Positions 1 to 63,313 of a stretch of 64,000 nt of DNA are shown piece by piece. Location: contig BJOX01000321.1 of NCBI GenBank assembly GCA_009731375.1, positions 509,345 to 573,344 of the forward strand, written 5' to 3'. The position numbers and the translations under genes are program-made. Position 1 is the stretch's first letter. Each line of letters starts with the position of its first letter. The stretch is from Paulinella micropora (Eukaryota; Cercozoa; Imbricatea; Euglyphida). A model generated the notes under the pieces. The model saw nothing but the letters and a program-made list of their open reading frames with translations. It searched no databases and was not told where the DNA came from.

Positions 1-180
1 AGGAGGAAGAAGAAGAAGAAGAAGAAGAAGAAGAAGAAGAAGAAGAAGAAGAAGAGGAGGAGGAGGAGGAGGAGGAGGAGGAGGAGGAGAAGAATCACCA
101 TCATCATCATCATCATCATCATCATCGTCGTCATCATGATAATGATAACGATGATGATGAAATAATATCTATGTATCTAG
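1..180 (+). repeat. (GAA)n, (GGA)n and (TCA)n tracts with short unique end
   Basis: Trinucleotide repeats upstream of the first recognised CorA exon. No start codon or promoter can be placed here. Confidence 0.8.
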
Positions 181-19161
<18,981 letters not shown>

Positions 19162-19265
19162 GCTTAGCTTCTCCACTCAGCAACAGCAACGACAATAACA
19201 ACGACAACAATAATAACAACGACAGCGACAACAATAATAACAACGACAACGACAACAACAACAAT

Positions 19266-19303
<38 letters not shown>

Positions 19304-19408
19304 GCAGCAGCAGCAACAACGACAACAACAACAGGAACAACAACAGCAACAATAATAATAATAACAGCAACAACAATAATAACAACGACAACAACAACGA
19401 CAACAACG

Positions 19409-19455
<47 letters not shown>

Positions 19456-19547
19456 AAATAATAATGGTCGAAGCCGGATGATTTTGGGACAGTTGAGGTT
19501 GCCTAATAGTATTCATATAAAAGCAAAAAACATGCATCTAGCTTCCC

Positions 19548-19596
<49 letters not shown>

Positions 19597-19608
19597 ACAC
19601 ACACAGAC

Positions 19609-19663
<55 letters not shown>

Positions 19664-19748
19664 ATATATATATATATATGTGTGTGTGTGTATGTTTATG
19701 TATATGTATATGTATATATATATATGTATGTATATATATGTGTGTGTG

Positions 19749-19788
<40 letters not shown>

Positions 19789-20205
19789 CGGAACCTACAG
19801 CTTTAAGTACATCAGCTCTCCAGAGTGCAAAGATATGATCTCATGCATGCATGTATACATACACACATACACACACACACACACATACATACATACATAC
19901 ATACATACATACATACATACGTACGTACGTACATACATACATACATACACACATACACACATACATACATGCATGCATGCATGCATATATGCATACATGT
20001 GAGCTGATGTGGACTGGAGAGCCCTCCTGAACGTCCTCAGAATACTACTACAACCTTAAAATAATAATTTTTTCAGAACACTATAAATTTATATTAATAT
20101 TGATAGTAAGTTAAAGAAAACTCTCGGACGCTCTCTCTCTCTCTCTCTCACTCACTCTATCTCTCTCTCTCTCGTTCTCTCTCTTTCTATCTATCTGTCT
20201 TTCTG

Positions 20206-20253
<48 letters not shown>

Positions 20254-20352
20254 CTCTCTCTCTCTCTCTCCTTTCTCTCTCTTTTCTCTCTCTCTCTCTC
20301 TCTCCTTTCTCTCTCTCTCTCTCCCTCTCTATCTCTCTCTCTCTCTCTCTCA

Positions 20353-20411
<59 letters not shown>

Positions 20412-20820
20412 TCACTCACTCACTCTAAGTTGGTGATCAAGTTGTCCCCATCGTCCTCCCTGCAACTGAGTCATTATATGTATCATTAACTGAACTTGAT
20501 ATAAATAGTATGATATTCAATTGAATAACAGGCTAGCCAACTATTTCCAATTTTTCCTCTTACGCTAAGACTCCATAGTCTATTTATTAATAATATGCCT
20601 ACTAGTGGCAAGTATTAACTTGATCTATTAAGCTTATCCCGCGAAGACTGCTACCGGTAATTGCTGAGATCCGACCGGGGCGCCAGTCAGTGTGATTCAC
20701 TCACGGTTCAAGTGTTGACTATTGTATTTTTTAATATGATTGTTGAATCGGCGTATTGTATTAACATGCGGAAGCTGAGGCTCAGCTTGAGTTGTGACAC
20801 CGCCTATTATTAATAATACT
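19162..20820. repeat. Intergenic: (CAA)n, (AC)n, (TA)n, (CT)n and a unique stretch
   Basis: (CAA)n 19185-19460, (AC/TA)n 19548-19790, (CATA)n 19850-20000, (CT)n 20130-20400. 20400-20820 is unique, AT-rich and shows no gene. There is no TATC array longer than ~45 bp here. Confidence 0.6.
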
Positions 20821-20828
20821 TCCAGTAC

Positions 20829-20830
<2 letters not shown>

Positions 20831-20883
<53 letters not shown>

Positions 20884-22839
20884 NNNNNNNNNNNNNNNNN
20901 NNNNNNNNNNNNNNNNNNNNNNNNNNNNNNNNNNNNNNNNNNNNNNNNNNNNNNNNNNNNNNNNNNNNNNNNNNNNTTTTTTTTTTTGTGCTCTTTGATG
21001 TTGCTGCCACGGTTAGGCGGCCGAGCGCTCCGATGTACATTACCGGGTAATACCGGTAACAGTCAGCATGATGAATCGTGGGCGACATGGCTCACTCCCG
21101 CGAGCGAAGTTTCCCTCGTAGAGAAGATGCTTCAGCTACAGGCTGGTTCATTGTCCAATCAGCGACTGCAGCTACATGCACCAACGCAGCTGCAACGATG
21201 TCCTTGCGGGAGGCAGTATTCGTGGCTGGATGTTATTTTCACTGCATCCAAGGTGCACAGCCCCACGTTCATCGCTCGCATGCTCACTGGAGATCAATAC
21301 GCAATCGCCCCCAGTACACGGCTCACATGCAGCGCTTGTCGCCAGCCCTCGGATGGTCGAGTCGCTTATTCAACCAGAAGCTACGGGTGCGACTGATAAG
21401 AGTAACCTTGATCTGTTTCTTGGGCACAGTGGGCGGGCGTTCAATCTCTACACTTGTATCCGCGTGGGACCGAACCCACCGCCCCGGCTCCAATAGCGTC
21501 GCTTTCTCTCCGAATGCCTGCCCCGACTGGCCTGGTTCAGAACCGCACAGTCTTTACGGCGGGGAGTGAGAGCAGAGGTGCACGTGACCGGGCCTTGAGT
21601 AGCCCCGTACAGCAACGACGAACGGTTCAAGGGTTAGTTTACATGGCCAAGGGTCTCAACTTCGTTTCGTTCCATGACGTTTGCTTCGTCAACCGGCCAG
21701 TTTTCGGAAGAGGCAATCTGAATTTTAGCGTTTTGCGGCTCAGTGTGCAAACTAAAAAATAAAACGAAGAGACTCGACTCGTGAAAATATTCATACTGAC
21801 TTGACAAACCACTTGACGGGCCACAGCCTCCGCGATGATCCAGAACAGGAAAGATTTCCGGACTGGACTGATATCATACATTGAGAAGATCATAAAACTG
21901 TGAGCGCGGGTCACCGTAGGCTTTGAACCTTACTTACCTGACAATGTTTAGGCAGTTCAGCAAACTGCTCAGCAGTCACGAAGCGAGTTCTTGCAGGGGT
22001 GGCGGTTTGAACTTCGGTAGTTTGACCTTCGGCAACCATGACTAAGCACAGCCAAGCAACAATACAGATATGGCCATATACGCATTACGGCGAGCGTGTG
22101 CATGTCTGTTAAATTGTCTGTGCCTGGTTTGAAAACAAAACTTCAGTCTTGAGAGACCAATAAGCACTGCAATACACTCAATCAAGCAGTTTCATCATCC
22201 TCAACTAATACGGCGGTACTTCTCAAATCCTTTTCAGCAATTATTTTTTTTCCCTGTGCTACGCGGCTAGGCCTCCTTCTTCTGATTGTTCTCCCTTCCC
22301 TTCCTTCCTCTTTCCTCCTCTAACCTAGCGCACCTTTGCTTCCTTCTGGAATCCGGGACGTGTTTTGACGCAGACCACATGAGGAAAAACTTGTCCAAAT
22401 ATACAAGTTCACGAAGCCTTGGATATACAACTCCTGGAAGTAAATTTGGATTTTCAACTCCTGGAAGTAAATTTGCCACTTTTTGCTTTGTAGTTACCAA
22501 TTTTTACATCTTTTTACCCTTTCTACCTAGGTGGGTGGGCCATAAATATCCAACTACAACTTTCGATGCGATGTAAAGTGACTGTTTTCGTCGCGTCCGG
22601 ATCCAGAAACATTACGAAACACCAACCTCAAAGGTGACAGAGACCACATTGCACATTTTACATTCTCAACAAATCCTTTCTTTCTGCTTCTGTTTCAGTG
22701 GAAAAGCTGAATTTTCACGAAAACGACAGAAAAATAAATTTTCAAATCGCTCATATTCATCTCTGAAAGAGCCCAAATTTTCGTTTGACCACAACCTTTG
22801 TGAGGTGCATGGATACAAGTACTGAGAAAACAAAGATAC
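20831..22839. other. Intergenic unique sequence after a T-run and gap
   Basis: A T63 run, N-gap 20884-20976, then 1.85 kb of ordinary-complexity sequence. Short open frames overlap on both strands (e.g. 21078-21569) without splice-consistent partners or recognisable motifs. A 19-bp direct repeat (ACTCCTGGAAGTAAATTTG) is at about 22429 and 22459. Nothing could be called a gene. Confidence 0.5.
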
Positions 22840-23012
22840 AACATACATACATTTATAAAACATACATACATACATACAACATACATACATACATACATAA
22901 TGTACATACATACATACATACATACATACATACATACATACACATACATACATACACATAATACATACATACATACATACATACATACATACATACATTA
23001 CATACATTACAT

Positions 23013-23045
<33 letters not shown>

Positions 23046-23087
23046 TACACACATACACACACACACACACATACATACATACATACA

Positions 23088-23119
<32 letters not shown>

Positions 23120-23164
23120 CACACATACACATACATACAAACATACAAACATACAAACATACAA

Positions 23165-23195
<31 letters not shown>

Positions 23196-23198
23196 CAC

Positions 23199-23233
<35 letters not shown>

Positions 23234-23409
23234 CATACATACATACATACATACAGATGTAACATACATACATACTTACATACATACATGCGTACATACA
23301 TACATACATACATATGTAACATACATACATACATACATACATACATACATACATACATACATGCATGCATGCATGCATGCATGCATGCATGCATACATGC
23401 ATACATGCA

Positions 23410-23441
<32 letters not shown>

Positions 23442-23565
23442 CATATACATACATACATACATACATACATACATACATACGTACGTACATACATACATAC
23501 ATACCTACATACATACATACATACATACATACATACATACATGCATACATACATGCACACACTCA

Positions 23566-23660
<95 letters not shown>

Positions 23661-23712
23661 NNNNNNNNNNCATACATACATACATACATGCATACATACA
23701 TGCACACACTCA

Positions 23713-23802
<90 letters not shown>

Positions 23803-23810
23803 GTCTTGCT
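22840..23810 (+). repeat. (CATA)n array then (CT)n, with internal duplication at a gap
   Basis: CATA/CACA repeats 22840-23560 and CT repeats 23566-23800. About 40 bp on the left of the gap 23661-23670 recurs on its right (ATGCACACACTCACTTTCTC), suggesting overlapping contig ends. Confidence 0.7.
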
Positions 23811-23843
23811 CGCTCGCTTGATCTCTTCTTGTGCCTTGCGCAG

Positions 23844-23926
23844 GAACTAGCTTGGGATGGCGGCTTCTGTCAAGACAGCGTTGGTTTCGGAAGCTGAGTT
23901 TCGAAGGCGACCAGCTTGTGAACATG
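23844..23926 (+). other. Candidate orphan exon
   Basis: An 83-nt island after a (CT)n tract, flanked by GCGCAG and GTGAGC, as the recognised exons are. One frame is open throughout (GWRLLSRQRWFRKLSFEGDQ). An ATG in another frame at 23857 opens 44 codons to 23991. No partner exon was found nearby, so it could belong to an unrecognised gene in 20.9-25.4 kb or be chance. Confidence 0.3.
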
Positions 23927-24169
23927 GTGAGCGTTGGACAAAGTGGGACACGTCGGCAGACGAGGTGCGTACGCACGTTTTGATGGATTGATTGATCAGG
24001 TTGATGGATGATGGATGATGTCATCATGATTTATTTGATTTTTTACAAAATTCCCATTCACTTATTCATGTATGTATCCTTTTACTTACTTATCTATTCA
24101 TTTATTTTCTCATCAATTTCTTTATTGATTGTACATACATACATACATACACACATACACACATACATA

Positions 24170-25010
24170 GTAGAAATGGATTTAGATAATACATTTTTCG
24201 TCATGGGCAATGCATGCTTTCAGCAAATCGAAGGTTGTCCTATTGGAGGCTACCTCTCTTCCCCACAAGCCCAAATCAAATGTATTTTTGACGAGTTTCG
24301 TTTCTTAACTATACTGCGTAGGCAGAATTTGTTTAACTTTGTGTTTGGCATTCGACAAGTAGACGACTTACTTTTTCTTGTCGCTACCGTACCTGACGAC
24401 CAAAAGCTTTTCGAACATCTTGAGCCTCACGTTCAATCACTCAGACATTTAGACTACAAGCAAGCCCAACCTGTATATACAGGGGGTTTAGAGCTTGAAA
24501 AACAAAAAAATAGAGGAAGACGAACGATTTCACAAATTGGTTTTTGCAGGTAGTGACTAGAATAGGAAAGAAGCCACACTTTGGCTTTCACTCTCGTCCC
24601 CATTTCAAAAATTTGCAATCTTTGATTGACAAAAGTACAACACCATACCCACGTCTTCCGCCTCTGTCGTCATACACAGACAACAGAGTAAGAACGGCGA
24701 CAATCAAAGGTATGCTTAGTGCAGTGTATCATCTCAATCTACGAATAATGAGGTTTTAGTTAGAGCGAGCTGTATATCAACTTCTTTTTGAGTGCAGTTA
24801 TTAATATCCGAAATCAATTTTCAAAAAATCGTTAAGGCAATTGTCATCAAGTTCTCCCCAAACCTGGGAAAAAATTCAACAACGGTTTTGTCACAAATAC
24901 AACCGCATCTACACAAGCTTTCGTGATATTCTTATCCAGTCTAACTTTAACTCAACACATAGCTTGCCACCCGTGAGTACCTTTAAAAGGCTACTATGGC
25001 AGTAATCCTG
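24170..25010 (+). pseudogene. Decayed reverse-transcriptase fragment (non-LTR/Penelope-like type)
   Basis: The frame from about 24172 to 24553 encodes FQQIEGCPIGGYLSSPQAQI and, about 55 residues on, IRQVDDLLFLV, which matches the RT fingers/palm G-P-x-G and the catalytic [YF]xDD-like core (here QVDD). The next frame (24544-24759) continues with RIGKKPHFGFHSRPHF and YPRLPPLSSYTDNRVRTATIKG, a thumb-like region. From 24760 to about 25010 related coding (HKYNRIYTSFRDILIQ) persists only across stops and frameshifts. No endonuclease, gag or LTR is visible. The PIGGxLS motif and absence of a YxDD box argue against a retrovirus-like pol. It is broken at several points and intergenic. Confidence 0.72.
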
Positions 25011-25864
25011 CCTTCCTTTTACTACAACCGGCTCACAGGTAGACAAGCTCAAACGATATTTCAATTACTTTCGTTTTAATAATGACCTTCGTGAAGTTAG
25101 TGTGACAGTTATAACTAGCTTTCCACAACGTCGTTATAACTAGTCTTTCCACAACCAGAAAGGTCAAAAACAAGTACTGCCGCTTCAGGTCAAATAACAA
25201 TTTTAAACTGATCCAACCGAGACCATTTTCAAGTACTTCAGAAAAATAAGTGAGCAGTTAGACTTTCAAGTTACTAATTTTTCAATAAAAGGCAAGAGGT
25301 GACCAGCTGTCCAAGTTGACAGCCTGATCCTCTGACTTACTATTACTGTAAACTTAAGTTAACACAATCAATAATTAGCAATCCAGCTTGAAACTCAGTC
25401 AGTGAAATAAAAACCATCACTCATGTACAAGACATAAGTTAAAGTGTTGCCACACTAATTAAAATTGTTTTTTTTTTTTTTTTTTTTTTTTTTTTTGGGT
25501 GTGTATTATTATTAATATTAATAGAATGCGTGCGTATGCGTATCGTGTTGATCATTATCATTCAACTTTCATCTCATCGTTCTCCATCAATCGTGGCGAT
25601 ATAGTAATGTCGAAGCCGTCAGTTGAAAGCCCAAGACACGAGCTTTCAAATGGCATGCACAGCATTTTCCTTGGTGAAAATCTTGATTGAGAACAATAGT
25701 GCAAAATTGAATCATTTTTGCCGCCTGACAACTTCAATCAGTGCGATTTTCCCGTGTAAATAGCCGCATAAACTGTAGGATTTCCCGCAGTTATGAAATC
25801 TGCTTTACAGGCGGTCCAGTGCACGTCATCACAAGTCCAGTATGTATAGCTGATCTAAGCGTCA
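25011..25864. other. Intergenic AT-rich tail of the RT remnant and downstream region
   Basis: Unique AT-rich sequence with a T30 run near 25467-25496. No gene was recognised. It holds the 3' end region of the minus-strand multi-pass gene. Confidence 0.5.
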
Positions 25865-40216
<14,352 letters not shown>

Positions 40217-40549
40217 GGTTGCACCTGTAAATTTATTACAGCACATAAAATTTTCGTTTGGAGCATCGCTTCGTTCCTGTTATGCCATCGACGCAAATTT
40301 TCTCTGTAGAAGCATAGATGTAAGCGACCTGAAATATGATATTCTGTGGGAAGCCTGAAATTTTTTGTCGAGGTAACCGCCAAAAGTTCTTGCGACTCCC
40401 ACGTTACCTTTGTAAACAGACCGGCCCGCGCAGCGGGGTCTGAAACCTTTCCACATTTTTCAGGGAAGGGACCGACCTGTCCACACTCGGCACAGTGTTG
40501 GTGTCAAAATGTGAATTTTTTTTTGAAATTGTTGATCGGCTTTCAGTCC
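40217..40549. promoter_or_regulatory. Divergent promoter region between the two head-to-head genes
   Basis: 333 bp separate the minus-strand ATG (40216) from the plus-strand ATG (40550). The stretch is free of microsatellites apart from a short T-run at 40516-40524, unlike everything around it. No convincing TATA box was seen. It must hold at least one transcription start for each gene, so a shared bidirectional promoter is likely. This is inferred from gene order. Confidence 0.55.
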
Positions 40550-55735
<15,186 letters not shown>

Positions 55736-56752
55736 CATTGAGACCACCACCAACCTCTCCATGGTCTAACATTGAGACCACCACCAACCTCTCCATGGTC
55801 TAACATTGAAAAAGCGAGACCACCACCAATCTCTCTATGGTCTAACATTGAGACCACCACCAACCTCTCCATGGTCTAACATTGAGACCACCACCAACCT
55901 CTCCATGGTCTAACATTGAGACCACCACCAACCTCTCCATGGTCTAACATTGACCACCACCAACCTCTCCATGGTCTGACATTGAGACCACCACCAACCT
56001 CTCCAGGGTCTAACATTGTTTTGCGAGACCACCACCAACCTCTCCATGGTCTAACATTCTATTACGTTTAGCGAGACCACCACCAACCTCTCCATGGTCG
56101 AACATTGTATGACATTTAGCGAGACCACCACCAACCTATATCCATGGTCTAACATTGTATGACGTTTAGCGAGACCACCACCAACCTCTCTATGGTCTAA
56201 CATTCTATTACGTTTAGCGAGACCACCACCAACATCTCCACGGTCTAACATTCATTACGTTTAGCGAGACCACCACCAACCTCGCCACGGTCTAACATTC
56301 TATTACGTTTAGCGAGACCACCACCAACCTCTCTATGGTCTAACATTCTATTACGTTTAGCGAGACCACCACCAACCTCTCCATGGTCTAACATTCTATT
56401 ACGTTTAGCGAGACCACCACCAACCTATCCATGGTCTAACATTCTATTACGTTTAGCGAGACCACCACCAACCTCTCTATGGTCTAACATTCTATTACGT
56501 TTAGCGAGACCACCACCAACCTCTCCACGGTCTACCATTGTATTACGTTTAGCGAGACCACCACCAACCTATCCATGGTCTAAAATTGAGACCACCAACA
56601 ACCTCTCCATGGTCTAACAAGACCACCACCAACCTCTCCATGGTCTAACATTTCATTACCTTTAGCGAGACCACCACCAACCTCTCCGTGGTCTAATATT
56701 GTATTACGTTTAGCGAGACCACCACCAACCTATATCCATGGTGTAAAATGAC
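55736..56752 (+). repeat. Minisatellite made of the gene's own stop-codon region, ~24 copies
   Basis: Immediately after the TAA of the TVP15/EF-hand gene, the last coding bases (ACCACCACCAACCTCTCCAT, GGTCTAACATT) are repeated about 24 times. Early units are ~34 bp; later units are ~48 bp through an added TATTACGTTTAGCGA. The array would be in the 3' UTR or just downstream. Confidence 0.9.
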
Positions 56753-58273
<1,521 letters not shown>

Positions 58274-58331
58274 TCACTTGCCAGTGGATGCCGTTTTTCG
58301 CAGATCCTGGATTGGACACACACACATACAC

Positions 58332-58411
<80 letters not shown>

Positions 58412-59299
58412 ACGGTGTGTGTGTGNNNNNNNNNNGTGTGTGTGGTATGTATGTAATGTGTGTGTCTTGCCTGGTTTCTCAACTGCTCCTTACTCATCCA
58501 CATCTGCAGAAACTCTTCGTAGTCCACCGTTCTGTATGTAAGTATGTATGTATGTATGTATGTATGTACGTATGTATGTACGTACGTACGTACGTATGAA
58601 TGTATGTATGTATGTATGTACGTATGAATGTATTAATATTGACCCGTCTCTGTTGGCATCCACTTCTTTCATCACTCTGTATTAATATCTTTATGTGTAT
58701 GTTCTCTTTACTCGCTCTCCGTTAGGACCCATCGTTTTCATCATCGCCAGCGCATACTCTTGCATACAATGTATGTAGCCTTGCATACAATCTATGTAGT
58801 ATGTGTCCGTCTCCATTGGCACCTGCTTCTTTCCTCCTGGCCATGGCATGACTCTGTTATTTATCGCCTGATCGTCTTCCTATCTTCTAAGGCTCATTCT
58901 GTGCCACCCCAAAGTTCGGGTTCTGGGTGTGAACTTGCCACCGCAGACCCGGCTGAAATGAAAGTGCCACCGCAGGCCAGGCTTTTCAGGCCGCAAAGCT
59001 AGAAAGTGCCACCGCAGGCCAGGCTTCTCAGGCCGCAAAGCCAGAAAGTGGCACCACAGGCCAGGCTTTTCAGGCCGCAAAGCCAGAAAGTGGCACCAGA
59101 ACCCAGGAATTGCGGGTGGTGTAGGACAACTCTAACTGTTGTATGAGTATCGACCCGTCTCCATTCGCGTCTAACTCTTTCAGCATCGCCATCACACACA
59201 CACACACAAACACACACACACTGTATATGTATTTTTTACACGAATCGCATAAGACCTACCTACCTACCTAGCTACCTAGCTACCTACCTACCTATCTAC

Positions 59300-59345
<46 letters not shown>

Positions 59346-60259
59346 GTCTGTCTATCTATCTCTTGACCCGTCTCCCTTGGCATCTACTTCTTTCATCATG
59401 GTCATCGCATACTCTCTATCTTTATGTGTATGTTACTCCTCTCCGTTAGCGTCTGTCTATCTATCTCGTGACCCGTCTCCATTGGCATCTACTTCTTTCA
59501 TCATAGCCGTCGCATACTCTCTATCTTTATGTGTATGTTACTCCTCTCCGTTAGCGTCTGTCTATCTATCTCGTGACCGGTCTCCATTGGCATCTACTTC
59601 TTTCATCATAGCCGTCGCATACTCTCTATCTTTATGTGTATGTTACTCCTCTCCGTTAGCGTCTGTCTATCTATCTCGTGACCCGTCTCCATTGGCATCT
59701 ACTTCTTTCATCATAGCCGTCGCATACTCTCTTTTATGTGTATGTTACTCCTCTCCGTTAGCGTCTGTCTATCTATCTCGTGACCCGTCTCCATTGGCAT
59801 CTACTTCTTTCATCATAGCCGTCGCATACTCTCTATCTTTATGTGTATGTTACTCCTCTCCGTTAGCGTCTGTCTATCTATCTCGTGACCGGTCTCCATT
59901 GGCATCTACTTCTTTCATCATAGCCGTCGCATACTCTCTATCTTTATGTGTATGTTACTCCTCTCCGTTAGCGTCTGTCTATCTATCTCGTGACCCGTCT
60001 CCATTGGCATCTACTTCTTTCATCATAGCCGTCGCATACTCTNNNNNNNNNNNNNNNNNNNNNNNNNNNNNNNNNNNNNNNNNNNNNNNNNNNNNNNNNN
60101 NNNNNNNNNNNNNNNNNNNNNNNNNNNNNNNNNNNNNNNNNNNNNNNNNNNNNNNNNNNNNNNNNNNNNNNNNNNNNNNNNNNNNNNNNNNNNNNNNNNN
60201 NNNNNNNNNNNNNNNNNNNNNNNNNNNNNNNNNNNNNNNNNNNNNNNNNNNNNNNNNNN

Positions 60260-60323
<64 letters not shown>

Positions 60324-60364
60324 TCACTCCTCTCTCTCTCGCTCTCTCTCTCTCTTTCTTTCTT

Positions 60365-60410
<46 letters not shown>

Positions 60411-60417
60411 TCACTCA

Positions 60418-60466
<49 letters not shown>

Positions 60467-61167
60467 CGTTTCTAGGAAAGTAAAGGAAAAGAAAGAAAGC
60501 GTACATATTTCTTTGATAGAGAGTTTCCCATCGCCATTCTTGTCGATCTCCTGGAATCTATCCCCCAAATACACGTCATGTAGATAAGTGGACAAGTAAG
60601 ATAAAAGGGACAGGCAGCGAAAATTCACGGTATTTGCGGTGGTTTCCCGGAAACTCACCGCATGTCGACATTTTTGCGGTATTTGCGATTTCCCGGAAAC
60701 TTATCGAATGTCGACATTTTTGCGGTGGTTTCCCGGAAACTGATCGAATGTCGACATTTTTGCGATATTTGCGGTGTTTTCCCGGAAACTTATCGAATGT
60801 CAACATTTTTGTGGTATTTGCGGTGGTTTCCCGGAAAGCGACCGCATTTTCGCCTCCCGTTTATATTTAGCTTGTATATGTGCATAATCTTATGAATATT
60901 TACAATCACATGCCGGCAGTAGTGAGGCAGCAGGCAGGACAGATTGGCAGCAGTAAGGCAGCAGGCAGGGTAGATTGGCAGGGCAGATAGGCAGCAGCGA
61001 GCGGAGGGCACGGAAAGGTGTATGTATGTACCACGTATGGTATGTATGTTATGTATATATTTGTGTATGTGTCGTTGTAGTTCTTGTAGTTACTTTGCCT
61101 ATAGTCGCTTTTCTTTGTTGAGCAGTTGGCGATTCACACTCGTGTGTGTGTGCGTGCGCGCGCGCGC

Positions 61168-61198
<31 letters not shown>

Positions 61199-61559
61199 TG
61201 CATCTGTATGTGTGTGTGTGTATGTGTGTGCATCTGTATGTGTGTGTGTGTGTGTGCGTGTGTGTGCATGTGTGTGCATCTGTATGTGTGTGTGTGTGTG
61301 TGTGTGTGTGGGTGTGTGTGTATGTGTGTGCATCTGTATGTGTGTGTGTGTATGTGTGTGCATCTGTATGTGTGTGTGTGTGTGTGCGTGTGTGTGCATG
61401 TGTGTGCATCTGTATGTGTGTGTGTGTGTGTGTGTGTGTGGGTGTGTGTGTATGTGTGTGCATCTGTATGTGTGTGTGTGTGTATATGTGTGCATCTGTA
61501 TGTGTGTGTGTGTGCATCTGTGTGTGTGTGTGTGTGTGCATCTGTATGTGTGTGTGTGT

Positions 61560-61591
<32 letters not shown>

Positions 61592-61647
61592 AGTACTTGG
61601 CCCAAAGTCGTTCTTCCTTGTTGAGCAGTTGCCGATTGACACTGGTG

Positions 61648-61738
<91 letters not shown>

Positions 61739-61757
61739 GAGAGACAGAGAGAGAGAC

Positions 61758-61812
<55 letters not shown>

Positions 61813-62530
61813 AGTACTTAGCCCACAGTCGCTCCTCTTTGTTGAGTAGTTGGCGGTTGACGCTGGCTGCCACCAGCTCCTCGTAGCTCAACTCGCCGTC
61901 GCCGTCCAGATCCACCTAGACCGCAGCACATTCACATCATGCCATGCTCATGTGATTGTTATTACATGGATAGATGTAATCGATGTGTATGTGTATGTGT
62001 GTGTGTGTGTGTGTGTGTCCGTATGCAGACCTTTTAATACATAATGCATATGTGTGTGTGTGTGTGTGTGTGCGTGTGTGTGTGTACATCTGGTGGACAA
62101 GTATGTACTACATCATTGTGTGTGTTGTGTGTTGTGTGTCGTGTGTCGTGTGTACCTGCTGCATGCCACATACATACATATACATACATACATACATACA
62201 TACATACATACACACAGACATACATACATAAATACATACATACATACATACATACATACACACAGACATACATACATAAATACATACATACATACATACA
62301 TACATACATACATACATACATACATACATACATGCATGCATACACACACACACACATACATACATACATACATACATACATACATACATGCATACATCGT
62401 TGTCTTGTCTCATGTTATATTGATTACATGATATATGTCACAGGTGTTTGTTTGTGTGTGTGTGTAAGTGTGTGTGAATGTGTGTGTGTGTGTGTGCATC
62501 TGCTGCATAAGTGTATAATGTATTATCGTA

Positions 62531-62569
<39 letters not shown>

Positions 62570-62576
62570 GTGTTTG

Positions 62577-62628
<52 letters not shown>

Positions 62629-62893
62629 TGTGTGTGTGAGTGTGTGTGTGTGTGTGTGTGTGAGTGAGTGAGTTGTGAGTGAGTTGCGTGTGAGTTGTGT
62701 GTGTGTGTGTGTGTGTGAGTGTGTGTGTGTGTGTGTGTATGTTGTGTGTGTGTGTGTTGTGTGTGTGTGTGTGTGTGTGTGAGTTGTCTGTGTGTGTGTG
62801 TATTTTGTATGTGTGTGTGTGTGTGTGTGTGTTGTGTGTGTGTGTGTGTACCTGCTGCATGAGCTTGACCTGCCGTCCATAGCATCAAGAAAT

Positions 62894-62951
<58 letters not shown>

Positions 62952-62991
62952 TTAGATGGATGGATAGATAGATATGTCGACAGATAGATAA

Positions 62992-63044
<53 letters not shown>

Positions 63045-63045
63045 C

Positions 63046-63088
<43 letters not shown>

Positions 63089-63112
63089 CAGATAGATAGA
63101 TAGATGGATAGA

Positions 63113-63156
<44 letters not shown>

Positions 63157-63175
63157 TAGACAGATAGATAGATAC

Positions 63176-63216
<41 letters not shown>

Positions 63217-63217
63217 C

Positions 63218-63313
<96 letters not shown>

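Noticed and set aside
19790-19850. Possible exon reading [18 protein letters not shown]
   Set aside because: No AG acceptor at its left edge (TA repeat) and no partner exon; insufficient evidence.
21455-21500. tRNA-like T-arm on the minus strand (GGTGGGTTCGGTCCCACGC)
   Set aside because: The loop is one base short and no acceptor stem, D-arm or anticodon arm could be paired around it.
20985-21770. Several ordinary-looking ORFs on both strands (up to 163 codons)
   Set aside because: They overlap each other in different frames with no motif and no splice-consistent neighbours. None could be preferred.
22286-22576. 96-codon ORF with repeated TPGSKF
   Set aside because: Short, and the repeat comes from a 19-bp direct duplication; no other support.
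55736-56752. CRISPR-like regular repeats
   Set aside because: Units are tandem without unique spacers, derive from the adjacent coding end, and the context is eukaryotic with no cas genes.
59361-60042. A 368-codon plus-strand frame across the 105-bp array
   Set aside because: Unit length is a multiple of three so the frame stays open. The recognisable coding (EF-hand) is on the opposite strand.
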